Part shown: positions 1 to 8,593 of the stretch, piece after piece
How the letters are laid out: each line of letters starts with the position of its first letter
Numbering within the stretch: the first letter of the stretch is position 1
NCBI GenBank assembly: GCA_021730945.1
Contig: JAKFYH010000037.1
Location: 1-64,000, forward strand
Length of the DNA stretch: 64,000 bases
Direction: 5' to 3'
Source: Acidobacteriota bacterium
Lineage (GTDB): Bacteria > Acidobacteriota > Vicinamibacteria > Vicinamibacterales > UBA2999
Translations under genes and position numbers: made by a program
Notes under the pieces: generated by a model
Told to the model about the DNA's origin: nothing
What the model saw: only the letters and a program-made list of their open reading frames with translations
Databases searched by the model: none

Positions 1-1
1 C

Positions 2-1195
2 GGCGGGAACAATCCGGCGCCGTTGGTGTTCTACAGCCGCCGGATCGGACTGCAGAACGACGCCCCGGTACCCATTCTTGGCGGCGGCCGGCTGCTCGGC
101 CGCGGCCGCGGGTTTCAGGTCGGTGCGCTGCAAATGCGCACCGAAAGCGACGCGTCGGTCGACGCTCCAGCCTCGGACTTCTCGGTCGTGCGCGTCAACC
201 GCGACGTCTTCAGCCGCAGCCGGGTCGGCGTGATTGCCACGCGCCGCTCACCGGGAGCGGAGCTGGGGGCAGGCGACAGCTATTCCTATGGCGCCGATGC
301 CTCGTTCAATTTCCTGACCGATCTGTCGATGACCGGTTATTTCGCCAAGACTGAGACCCCAGGCCAGACCGGCCTCGATACCAGTTATCGCGGGGCGTTC
401 AACTGGAATGCCGATCGCACGGGTCTTCAGCTCGAGCACCTGTTTGTGGGGGACAACTTCAATCCGGAGATTGGCTTCGTGCGCCGCTCGGCTTTTCGGC
501 GATCCTACGGGCAAGCCCGTTTCAGTCCGCGGCCCAAGGTCAGCAATGTCCGCAAGCTGACTTTCGAGGGCAGCCTCGACTATTACGAAAGCACGAGCGG
601 CGTGGTTGAATCGCGCGAGACTCAGGGAACCGCGCGCATTGAGTTGACCACCAGCGACACGCTGGGCGTCGAGTTCACCGATGCGTTTGAATACCTGGCG
701 ACGCCGTTCGACGTGGCCCCGGGGGTCACCATTCCGGTGGGCGAATACCAGTTCCGCCAGGCCAAGGCGACTTGGTTCATGTCGGCCTCCCGCCGGCTCT
801 CGGGGTTTGCCAGCATCAGCGCCGGCGAATTCTACGGCGGCAGGTTGCGCGAGTTGTCGTGGCGGGGGCGGGTCGAAGTGTCGCCGCAACTGTCGTTTGA
901 ACCCCAGGTGTCGCTCAATCACGTCGACACGCCGTTCGGCGTCGGCGATACCAACGTCGTCGGGTCGCGAGCTACCTACACGCTGACACCCAGAATGTTC
1001 GTCGGTGCGCTGCTCCAGTACCAGTCGTCGACCAAGTCGATGAGCGCCAACCTGCGGTTCCGCTGGGAATACCAGCCCGGCAGCGAGCTGTTCGTGGTCT
1101 ACAGTGACGCTCGGGATACCGACAATACCGGCTTTCCGCCGCCGATCCTTAATCGCAGTTTCGTGGTGAAGTTCACGAAGCTGTTCCGCTTGTAA
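2..1195 (+). CDS. DUF5916 family outer-membrane protein, 5' truncated
   Basis: The reading frame is open to the left edge of the window, so the start lies outside. The visible C-terminal part (about 398 residues) opens with a FYSRRIG motif, typical of the DUF5916 domain that follows a family 9 carbohydrate-binding module in Acidobacteriota and Bacteroidota proteins. The rest alternates short polar and aromatic stretches, as expected for outer-membrane beta strands (FNWNADRTGLQLEHL, FRWEYQPGSELFVVY), and it ends in KLFRL. The family is usually annotated as a membrane-associated hydrolase of unknown substrate. The assignment rests on recognised motifs; no catalytic residue can be named. It converges with the permease gene on the other strand. 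Confidence 0.7.
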   Translation, partial: GGNNPAPLVFYSRRIGLQNDAPVPILGGGRLLGRGRGFQVGALQMRTESDASVDAPASDFSVVRVNRDVFSRSRVGVIATRRSPGAELGAGDSYSYGADASFNFLTDLSMTGYFAKTETPGQTGLDTSYRGAFNWNADRTGLQLEHLFVGDNFNPEIGFVRRSAFRRSYGQARFSPRPKVSNVRKLTFEGSLDYYESTSGVVESRETQGTARIELTTSDTLGVEFTDAFEYLATPFDVAPGVTIPVGEYQFRQAKATWFMSASRRLSGFASISAGEFYGGRLRELSWRGRVEVSPQLSFEPQVSLNHVDTPFGVGDTNVVGSRATYTLTPRMFVGALLQYQSSTKSMSANLRFRWEYQPGSELFVVYSDARDTDNTGFPPPILNRSFVVKFTKLFRL

Positions 1196-1200
1196 CTTGC

Positions 1201-1227
1201 CCCGCCGTAGCCTGTGGCGAAGGCGGG
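1201..1227. terminator. Possible bidirectional terminator hairpin
   Basis: Six-base arms CCCGCC (1201-1206) and GGCGGG (1222-1227) surround a 15-base loop in the short gap between two convergent genes. There is no T-tract, so intrinsic termination is only a suggestion. Confidence 0.3.
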
Positions 1228-3903
1228 CTATTCCATGCGCAGCGCCCGCACGGGGTCGAGGCGCGCGGCCCGGCGCGCCGGCAGGTAGCACGCCAGGACC
1301 GCGGTGGCGGTCAGCAACACGACGGTGACGATGTAGCTGACGGGGTCGTAGACACTCACCCCCATGAGCTGGCTGGCAAACAGCCGCGTCACCCCTAGCG
1401 CGATCAGCACACCGAGCGCCAGGCCGACGACGGCCAGCACCAGCCCCTGGCCCACGATCATCTGCCGCACCTGGCCGCTGGTGGCCCCGAGCGAAATGCG
1501 GACACCGATCTCCCGCGTTCGCAGGATGACGCTTTGCGCCATCACGCCGTAGAGGCCGAGCGCCGCCAGCAGCCCGGCGGTCGCGCCAAAGATGCCGAGC
1601 AGCGTCGCCACCATCTCAAAGACAAAGAACGAGAACGCGATGTGCTCGTCGAGCGTTTGCACGTCGAACAGCGGGAGGTTGGGATCCAGCCGCTGCAGGG
1701 TCTCGCGCACCGGTGCGATGATCGCTTCTGGCGGGCCGGCGGTACGGACGATGATGCGCATGGCCGCTCGCCATGACTGCGCCACCGGCAGATACATGAA
1801 GGACCGCGGCGATTCGCTGATGCTGCCGTACTTCGAGTCCTTGGCGACCCCAATCACCTCCAGCCAGCGGTCGCCGACTTTGACCCGGCCACCCAGGCTG
1901 CTACGTCCGGCCCAATAGCGACGGGCCATGGTCTCGTTGATCACGATGACCGGCGTGGCATCGGCATCGTCGCGCGGCGTGAAATCACGGCCTTCGACCA
2001 GCGGCATCCGCAGCGTATCGAAGTAGCCGACCCCTACGGTTGCGTAGAAGGCGCCGACTTCTTCGCCCGTGGCGGGGAGATAGCCTTCGACTTCGACGCC
2101 GCGGTCGCTGCTCTCAAGCGAGGTCAACGGCAGCCGCTGGCCCACTGCCGCCGCTTCCACACCTGGCAAGGCTCGCAGTGCCTCGGTGAGCCGCATGAAC
2201 AACTGGCGGCCACCTGCTTCGTCGTATCCGGCCGGTGTGACATCGATCGCGCCGACGATGCCGTTTCTGGCCTGGAAGCCAGGATCCAGCGTCCGCGCGG
2301 CTCCGAGCGCGCGGATGAACAGGCCGGCGCTGACCAGCAATACCAGGGCGAGCGCCACCTGCACGACGATCAGGCCCTGGCGGAGGCGGCCGCGCCGCCA
2401 CGGCGCGCTGTTGCCGCTCGAGCCGTCCTTCAGCGGAGAGGCCAGGTCGGCGGCCTTCGATGCCTGCAGCCCCGGGAACAGGCCGAGCATGGCGCCGACG
2501 ACCAGGCTCACCGCGGTGGCAAAGGCAAGCACTTGCGTGCTGAGGCCGGCGTCGATGATCACGGGGATAGGGAGTGGCGGCAAAAAGGCGTTCAGCAGAT
2601 CGCCGCTCCAGCGCGCGATGAAGGCGCCGATCACACCGGCCGCCAGCGCCAGCACGATACTCTCGGTCATCAATAGCCGCACGACTTGCAGCCGGCCGGC
2701 ACCCAGTGATCGTCGCACCGCCAATTCACGCTGGCGTCCGTTGGCCCGGGCCAGGAGCAGACCGGCCATGTTGGCGCACACCAGCGCCAGCAGCAGCGCG
2801 ACCAGGCCGCCCAGTACCGCCATTACCGGCAGCAGCATGCCGGTGCCACCCGACGGAGTCCGCCACAACTCGAAGAGCCGCAGGCCGCGCCCGGTGTTCT
2901 CCGCCGGGTACTCGGTGGCCAGCCGCCGCGCCACCACATCGAGCCCCGCCTGCGCCTCGGCCATCGACGCATCCGGCTTCAGGCGCACCAGGCCCTGCAA
3001 CCAGCCGCTGCCACGCTGGGTCAGGCGGTCACCGGCGATGAAGCTCTTCTGCATCGCCACCGGCAGAAAGACGTCGAGGGCGATCATCGGCTGGGTCCCC
3101 TGGAACCCGCGAGCCGTGACGCCGATCACGGTGAAGTCGCGGCCGTTCAGCGTCAGCGATTCGCCGATGATGCCGGCGCGCCCGGCGAAGCGGCGTTGCC
3201 AGAATCCATGACTGAGCACCACGACCGGGTGCCCATCAGGCACGCGGTCATCGTCCGGCGTCAGCAGCCGCCCGGCCGCGGCGCCGACGCCGAGCATCGG
3301 GAACATGTTCCCTGAGACCACCTCGCCCCAGACGCGTTCGGTTCCGTCGGTCGTGCGCAAACTGAGTGCGCCCGCGCCGAAGACGGCCACATCTGCCACG
3401 CCGGGGACGGCGGCATCACGGATGTCGACGTAATTGGGATACGAGAGGCTCAGGTCGTTGCGGGTGGCGGTCGTGAAATGCAGGGCGGTGAGGGACCCGG
3501 CGTTGACAGCGCCCGGGATCGGCGTGAGCAGCGTGGCCTCGATCCAGCTGAAGATCACCGAGTTGGCGCCGATCCCGAGCGCCAGCGTCAGCACCGCGAC
3601 CGCAGTAAAACCCGGACGGCCCTTCAGGGAACGGATGGCGTCGCGCAAATCGTGAATCAACATTTGCAGGTCTCCCGATCGATATCGAAGCCAGGCGGCA
3701 TGCCACACCGCGCCACCGGCGCGGCCGACGATGGCCCGGGCTGTCCGGCGGCTGACGAGTTGCTTGCGTTCGAGCACGGCGCACCGATGCCAGATGTCGG
3801 CGCGCCACTGCGCGAGCCACCGTCGGCGCTCGGCGCCTGGCACCAGCCAGGCGGCGTGGTCGACAATCCACAGCGCCGTTCGCCGCGGGCGGTCAATGTT
3901 CAT
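1228..3903 (-). CDS. ADOP-type ABC transporter permease (MacB/FtsX fold)
   Basis: An 891-residue permease of the acidobacterial duplicated orphan type: an N-terminal soluble segment of about 75 residues, then two MacB periplasmic-core plus FtsX modules. The first transmembrane helix is near residue 100 (VLTLALGIGANSVIF). FtsX helices follow at about 360-420 (LALVCANMAGLLLARANGR) and again at the C-terminus, which closes with the family signature CYLPARRAARLDPVRALR. The ATG at 3903 was chosen because it overlaps the padR stop in an ATGA and begins the usual N-terminal extension. The frame is open further upstream, but that part is antisense-like and overlaps padR. No ATPase gene lies nearby, which is normal for this orphan family. 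The substrate is unknown; export of peptides or drugs is the usual guess. Confidence 0.85.
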   Translation of the reverse strand: MNIDRPRRTALWIVDHAAWLVPGAERRRWLAQWRADIWHRCAVLERKQLVSRRTARAIVGRAGGAVWHAAWLRYRSGDLQMLIHDLRDAIRSLKGRPGFTAVAVLTLALGIGANSVIFSWIEATLLTPIPGAVNAGSLTALHFTTATRNDLSLSYPNYVDIRDAAVPGVADVAVFGAGALSLRTTDGTERVWGEVVSGNMFPMLGVGAAAGRLLTPDDDRVPDGHPVVVLSHGFWQRRFAGRAGIIGESLTLNGRDFTVIGVTARGFQGTQPMIALDVFLPVAMQKSFIAGDRLTQRGSGWLQGLVRLKPDASMAEAQAGLDVVARRLATEYPAENTGRGLRLFELWRTPSGGTGMLLPVMAVLGGLVALLLALVCANMAGLLLARANGRQRELAVRRSLGAGRLQVVRLLMTESIVLALAAGVIGAFIARWSGDLLNAFLPPLPIPVIIDAGLSTQVLAFATAVSLVVGAMLGLFPGLQASKAADLASPLKDGSSGNSAPWRRGRLRQGLIVVQVALALVLLVSAGLFIRALGAARTLDPGFQARNGIVGAIDVTPAGYDEAGGRQLFMRLTEALRALPGVEAAAVGQRLPLTSLESSDRGVEVEGYLPATGEEVGAFYATVGVGYFDTLRMPLVEGRDFTPRDDADATPVIVINETMARRYWAGRSSLGGRVKVGDRWLEVIGVAKDSKYGSISESPRSFMYLPVAQSWRAAMRIIVRTAGPPEAIIAPVRETLQRLDPNLPLFDVQTLDEHIAFSFFVFEMVATLLGIFGATAGLLAALGLYGVMAQSVILRTREIGVRISLGATSGQVRQMIVGQGLVLAVVGLALGVLIALGVTRLFASQLMGVSVYDPVSYIVTVVLLTATAVLACYLPARRAARLDPVRALRME

Positions 3904-4238
3904 GCGCGGCGGCGCGCCGGCCACAAGCCGGGAATACCGAATGCCTTGAGCGACACCGGCCGCAGAGTCTTGTGCTTGGCCAGCGCTTCGGCGAGGGTAC
4001 GGGCCCCGAGTCCGGTGAGGGCGAAATAGCGGCGCGCCGGCCGCTTTTCCGACTGCGCGGAACCGGCGTCTTCCCACGACGAGCGCAGCAGGCCCAGGTC
4101 TTCAAGCCGGTCGAGGGAGGGATAAACCGACCCGGCGGTCAGGCCGGTGGCGTCGACAATGTCGAAGCCGAACTGGTAGCCGGCGGCCACTGCATGTAAG
4201 ACGGCGACGGTGCCAAAGCTCAGCGAGTCACTCCCCAT
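3900..4238 (-). CDS. PadR-family transcriptional regulator
   Basis: A 112-residue winged-helix protein. LSFGTVAVLHAV and GFDIVDATGLTAGSVYPSLDRLEDLGLL form the PadR recognition helix and wing, with the GSVYPSLDRLE motif at about residues 36-46. RRYFALTGLGARTL completes the wing. Its stop codon overlaps the permease start by four bases (ATGA), so the two are translationally coupled. PadR proteins repress their own promoter and are typically encoded next to ADOP permeases. A palindrome immediately upstream is a good operator candidate. The ATG at 4238 gives the normal family length. Confidence 0.88.
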   Translation of the reverse strand: MGSDSLSFGTVAVLHAVAAGYQFGFDIVDATGLTAGSVYPSLDRLEDLGLLRSSWEDAGSAQSEKRPARRYFALTGLGARTLAEALAKHKTLRPVSLKAFGIPGLWPARRRA

Positions 4239-4259
4239 GCAGGGCTTAGACGGGAGTGG

Positions 4260-4282
4260 CCTATATTGGGTTCCGATATAGG
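4260..4282. promoter_or_regulatory. Palindrome upstream of padR, candidate PadR operator
   Basis: Perfect 7-bp arms CCTATAT (4260-4266) and ATATAGG (4276-4282) are separated by 9 bases and lie 22 bases before the padR start. The element overlaps the stop codon of the upstream acetyltransferase gene. The TATAT arms stand out in GC-rich DNA and could also contain the -10 box. Confidence 0.55.
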
Positions 4283-5037
4283 TGGGCCAGCGGGGCCGTG
4301 GCCAGCGCCTCGTAGAACTGGCAATGGCGAACGAAGCCCAGCGACTCGTAGACGCGAATGGCCGCGAGGTTGTGGGCCCGCACATTGAGACCGATCGTGG
4401 CGATGCCGGCCAGGGCCTCAACGACCGCCGCGGTGACCACGCGCCCCAATCCGCGGCCGCGGCACGCGCGCAGCGTGTAGACGTTGCCGATCGCGGCGAC
4501 ATCTTCATCCCGCGCCAGCAGGTGGGTGCCGGCGGCCGACACCAGGCGCGCGCCCTCGTAGACGCCAAAGAACGCGCCTTCGTCCACCATCGAGGGGAAA
4601 AAGAAATCGGGCGCCTCGCCGGTGGCGTCGCCATCGGCGTACAGCGCCTGCAGGGCCGGCACATCGGCCGGGCCCAGTCGCACGGTCTGGGCCGCCGAGA
4701 AAGGCCGATGGGTGGCAGGGTGGCCCTGCCACCCCATGCGCCACATCTGCTCGACGCGCTCAACCACAGCCAGGGTGGCGACCTCGTCCAGGGCGTCTCG
4801 CTGCACCTGCAAGTGGACCGGCCAGGTCACATGCGTGAGCGCCTCGCCGATGCTGGCCGTGCCCATGGCGAACAGGATGTTGGTGCCGAAGTCGTGCAGC
4901 ACGAGTGTGAGGTCCGGGCCGAACCACTGCGTCTTGGCGAACATCGCCGGTGCCAGGTCGCCGAGCGCGTAGACGCCCCACACCGGGTCGCGGCGCAGAA
5001 TCGCGCGGATCGCATTCTTGTCAGTGAGAGGAGGCAT
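4261..5037 (-). CDS. GNAT-family N-acetyltransferase
   Basis: A 258-residue protein with the GNAT acetyl-CoA pyrophosphate-binding motif RACRGRGLGR at residues 190-199, followed by VTAAVVEAL and the conserved late motif LNVRAHNLAAIRVYESLGF. The first 115 residues form an additional N-terminal domain beginning DKNAIRAILRRDPVWGVYALGDL, as in GNAT proteins of the two-domain type. The substrate cannot be inferred. It is divergent from the beta-propeller gene with only 32 bases between the two starts, so the promoters must overlap or lie inside the genes. Confidence 0.8.
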   Translation of the reverse strand: MPPLTDKNAIRAILRRDPVWGVYALGDLAPAMFAKTQWFGPDLTLVLHDFGTNILFAMGTASIGEALTHVTWPVHLQVQRDALDEVATLAVVERVEQMWRMGWQGHPATHRPFSAAQTVRLGPADVPALQALYADGDATGEAPDFFFPSMVDEGAFFGVYEGARLVSAAGTHLLARDEDVAAIGNVYTLRACRGRGLGRVVTAAVVEALAGIATIGLNVRAHNLAAIRVYESLGFVRHCQFYEALATAPLAHLYRNPI

Positions 5038-5069
5038 CAGGGAGGCGCTTCAAGTATAAAGGAGGCATC

Positions 5070-6086
5070 ATGCAGTCAACACGTGTGCTCGTCGCGGCCA
5101 TCGCGGCCCTGGTTTCGTTACCGGCAATGGCCCAGCAGGGCAGTCCGCGCAACGACTTGCCGCAGCCGTACACCACGACGCGAACGTGGGGGGAGTTGCC
5201 GCCCGGCGTGAAGTGGGCCGCAGTCACCGCCATCGAGCCGGCGCCCGATGGCAGCATCTACGTGGTCCATCGCTGCTTCGAGAACTCGTGCCTCAATCGG
5301 CCGGAGGCGCCGATCCTGAAATACAACGCCGACGGCAAGCTGCTGGCGAGCTTCGGCCAGGGCCAGTTGATCTTCCCGCATGGCGGAACGGTGGACCGCG
5401 ACGGCAACTTGTGGATGACCGACGCCGGCAGCGCACCCGGCAAGGGACACCAGGCCATCAAGTTCAGCCCCGACGGCAAGATCCTTATGACACTTGGCAA
5501 GGCGGGCGTCAGCGGCTCGGGTCCCGACCTGTTCGACCAGCCTACCGATGTCGTGGTCGCGCCCAACGGCGATCTGTTCATCACCGACAGCCATCGCAAT
5601 GGCAAGAACAACCGTGTGATGCACTTCACGAAGGACGGCAAGTTCATCAAGCAGTGGGGCCGTAAGGGACAGGGCCGCGGTGAGCTGAGTGAGCCGCACA
5701 CCATGGCCATGGACTCACGCGGCCGGCTGTTTGTCGGCGATCGCGAGAACAACCGCATTGTGATCTACAACCAGAATGGCGACGTGCTGGACGAGTGGCG
5801 CCAATTCGGGCGGCCGAGCGGCATCGTGATCACGGCTGACGACACGATGTATGTCGCCGATTCAGAATCGTGGGGAACCGATACCGGCGCGCGCGAGTTG
5901 CCGGGCATCAAGAAGGGCATTCGCATCGGCAGTGCGAAAGACGGGCGCGTGACCGGGTTTATCGAAGACCAGGAGTCAACCGCGGCCGATCACGCCGGGG
6001 CCGAAGGCATCGGCGTGGACGCCCAAGGCAATGTCTACGGCGGCGTCGTGCGCCGCCGTATGCTGGAAAGGCATACCCGCAAGTGA
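5070..6086 (+). CDS. Secreted NHL-repeat six-bladed beta-propeller protein
   Basis: A signal peptide (MQSTRVLVAAIAALVSLPAMAQ) precedes a chain of NHL-type blades: NADGKLLASFGQG, DGNLWMTDAGS, NGDLFITDSHRNGKNNRVMHF, RGRLFVGDRENNRIVIYNQ and DTMYVADSES. The organisation resembles peptidyl-hydroxyglycine alpha-amidating lyase-like propellers, but enzymatic function is not shown. The start is supported by GGAGG at 5061-5065, four bases before the ATG. The stop overlaps the next gene's GTG start by four bases (GTGA), so the propeller and the following permease are probably co-translated. Confidence 0.82.
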   Translation: MQSTRVLVAAIAALVSLPAMAQQGSPRNDLPQPYTTTRTWGELPPGVKWAAVTAIEPAPDGSIYVVHRCFENSCLNRPEAPILKYNADGKLLASFGQGQLIFPHGGTVDRDGNLWMTDAGSAPGKGHQAIKFSPDGKILMTLGKAGVSGSGPDLFDQPTDVVVAPNGDLFITDSHRNGKNNRVMHFTKDGKFIKQWGRKGQGRGELSEPHTMAMDSRGRLFVGDRENNRIVIYNQNGDVLDEWRQFGRPSGIVITADDTMYVADSESWGTDTGARELPGIKKGIRIGSAKDGRVTGFIEDQESTAADHAGAEGIGVDAQGNVYGGVVRRRMLERHTRK

Positions 6087-8575
6087 ACGCCACTTGTGGC
6101 ATATCCCAGGACCTGAGGCAGGCCGCCCGGCGTCTGATCGCGACCCCGCTCTTCACGGTCTTCGCCGTGCTTTCGCTGGCGGTCGGCGTGGCTGTGACCA
6201 CCGCCGGCTACTCCGTCATCAACATGCTGTTCTTCATGGACCTTGGCGTCCCGGAACCCGACCGCGCTGCCTTCGTGGTCAGGCCCGACAACGGCCAGAT
6301 GCTGCGAGGGTCGCTCTCGTCGCCGGATTTCGCCGACTTGCGGGCGGTCCAGACCTCGTTTGCCCGCATCGCTGCGTCCACCGCGTTTCAAACCTCCGCC
6401 ACGCTCGCCTCCACCACCGAAGTGCTTACCGCGGAGGCCGTCGACGGCGAGTACTTCGCGACCTTGCAGGTCGCAGCGGTGGCCGGACGCATGATTCAGC
6501 ACGCTGATGATGAGCAGGGTGCGTCCGTGGTGGTCATCAGCGATGGGTTGTGGCATGGCCGCTTCGCATCGGATGCGGGCGTGGTCGGACGGACCATTCG
6601 GCTTGCTGGCCGGCCATATGAAGTGATTGGTGTGGCCGCTGCTGAGTTTGGCGGCGCGAATGGGAGAGTGCCCGGCACGCGGTTGTGGATACCGCTCGCG
6701 ACTTACGATGCGCAGTGGCCGCCTGAGAACGAAGAGGAAATCCCGCCGCGCGAACAGCGCCGGCTGGTCGTGTTGGGGCACCTGGCCGACGGCGTGTCGG
6801 AAGCCATGGCCTCTGCGGAGTTGGCGTCCATTGGCCGCAACCTTGATGCCGCGTTTCCGCAGAAGCCGGGCCCGAACGGACGGGCGAGTGAGCGGCCGTG
6901 GCGAGTACGGACAGTGTCCGCCTACCACGAGCAGGATGACACGGCCCGCCGGGTTGGCTTCACCATGGTGTTCCTGGTCTCGTTGGTCTTGGTCGTGGCC
7001 TGCACCAACCTCGCGAACCTGATCCTGGCGCGTGGGACGAGCCGACGGCAGGAGTTGGCCGTCCGTTGCGCGCTCGGCGCCTCGCGTTGGCGGCTGGTTC
7101 GTGAGCAGTGTGTCGAAAGCGTGTTGCTGGCGGGGATGGGAGCGGTCGCCGCGTTCGCCATGTTCCAGGTTCTGCGGGTCCTGCTCGATGTGGAGTTCAA
7201 CCTCCCGCTGCCCTTCGGCGGCAACTTCACCGTGGCCATCCGGCCCGCGCTCGACGTGACCGCGATTGGCATCGCGGCATCGTCATTGGTGCTCGCCCTC
7301 CTGGTCTTTGGCCTGGAGCCGGCGATTCAGCTGACCCGAACGCTCGATGTGCGCAGCGTGTTGGCAGAGGGCGCGGCCGGGGTGACGAGCGTGCGCGCCG
7401 GCCGCCAGAGGATGTTGCTGCGCTGGCAGGTCGCCATCGCCGCGGGGTTCTTCATCGTGGCCACCATGTTCGTGCGCAACACCGTCGCCCAGGCGCGCCA
7501 CGACAGTGGTGTCGAGTTGGGCGGACTGGCCGTGGCCGTCTTGAACGTGCGCACGCCGGCCTGGGACGAGAATCGCGTGCGGCGAATCGTCGCGATGGTG
7601 ATGGACGAAGCCCGGAGGGATCCGGCCGTGACGTCAGTGGCTGTGTCCACCGGGCTTCCGTTCGGCCTGCCGCCGGTTATGAGGTTCACGCTGTCCAGCC
7701 CTGAGGCAAGTGCCGGCGAGCGCCAGACGCTGGCGGCGACCGGCATTGCCGCCTCGCCGTCGATCTTCCAGACGCTCGGGGTGCCGATTCTCCGCGGCCG
7801 CGGATTCGACGACCGCGACCAGCCCGGCGGTCAGCCGACAGTCGTGGTCAGCGAGTTCACCGCCCGGCGCATCTTCGGCACCGCCGACGCGGTTGGCCGT
7901 CAGCTCGGCATCAGCCGCGTGGGCTTTCACGGGCGTACGGCGACGGTCATCGGGATTGCGAGAGACACCGACGTCGGTAGAATTCTGGCCGCGCCACGGG
8001 CGTTCGTGTACCTGCCGTTTACGCAGCACTACGACCCGTACCTCACGATTGGTGTCCGCGCGCGTGATGAGGTTAGCGCGGTGCGGGCCCTTCGCGAGTC
8101 GATGCGCCGTACGGATCTCGACTTGCCAGTTGATGTCTCGGGTCCTGCTCGAGAGGTGCTGTCCGGCTTCTTCGTGTTCTTGCGCGCGGCCGGGACCGGC
8201 GCCCTGACGCTTGGCGCCCTCACCCTCGCCCTCGCCATGGTCGGCCTGTTTGGCATTCAGTCGCACATCGTCGGAGGGCGGACGCGTGAAATCGGGCTGC
8301 GCATGTCGTTTGGCGCCACCGCGGGGCAGATTCAGCGGATGGTGCTGAAGGATGGCTACCGTCCCGTAGTCGAGGGCCTGATGCTCGGGCTGGCCGGCGG
8401 CCTTGCCGGTCGTGTCGTCGTGCGGTCGTACCTCGACCTCGAGGTCAACATTGTCGATCCGTGGATGATTTTTGTGGTGCCGATTCCGTTGATCGTGGCC
8501 GCCTTCTGTGCCTGTTACCTCCCGGCGCGCAGGGCCGCGGCGGTCGAGCCGACCGTGGCCTTGCGGCACATCTAA
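6083..8575 (+). CDS. ADOP-like ABC transporter permease (MacB/FtsX fold)
   Basis: An 830-residue permease starting at a GTG that overlaps the upstream stop. The first helix (FTVFAVLSLAVGVAVTTAGYSVINML) is only about 20 residues from the start, so the soluble extension seen in the 1.2-3.9 kb permease is missing. There are two MacB core/FtsX modules, with TNLANLILARGTSRRQELAVRCALGASRWRLV-type sequence in the middle and GRTREIGLRMSFGATAGQIQRM plus a terminal CYLPARRAAAVEPTVALRHI. No PadR gene accompanies it. Function is unknown; coupling to the propeller gene suggests a role linked to that secreted protein. Confidence 0.82.
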   Translation: MNATCGISQDLRQAARRLIATPLFTVFAVLSLAVGVAVTTAGYSVINMLFFMDLGVPEPDRAAFVVRPDNGQMLRGSLSSPDFADLRAVQTSFARIAASTAFQTSATLASTTEVLTAEAVDGEYFATLQVAAVAGRMIQHADDEQGASVVVISDGLWHGRFASDAGVVGRTIRLAGRPYEVIGVAAAEFGGANGRVPGTRLWIPLATYDAQWPPENEEEIPPREQRRLVVLGHLADGVSEAMASAELASIGRNLDAAFPQKPGPNGRASERPWRVRTVSAYHEQDDTARRVGFTMVFLVSLVLVVACTNLANLILARGTSRRQELAVRCALGASRWRLVREQCVESVLLAGMGAVAAFAMFQVLRVLLDVEFNLPLPFGGNFTVAIRPALDVTAIGIAASSLVLALLVFGLEPAIQLTRTLDVRSVLAEGAAGVTSVRAGRQRMLLRWQVAIAAGFFIVATMFVRNTVAQARHDSGVELGGLAVAVLNVRTPAWDENRVRRIVAMVMDEARRDPAVTSVAVSTGLPFGLPPVMRFTLSSPEASAGERQTLAATGIAASPSIFQTLGVPILRGRGFDDRDQPGGQPTVVVSEFTARRIFGTADAVGRQLGISRVGFHGRTATVIGIARDTDVGRILAAPRAFVYLPFTQHYDPYLTIGVRARDEVSAVRALRESMRRTDLDLPVDVSGPAREVLSGFFVFLRAAGTGALTLGALTLALAMVGLFGIQSHIVGGRTREIGLRMSFGATAGQIQRMVLKDGYRPVVEGLMLGLAGGLAGRVVVRSYLDLEVNIVDPWMIFVVPIPLIVAAFCACYLPARRAAAVEPTVALRHI

Positions 8576-8593
8576 GGCGTCAGGCTCTCGAAG

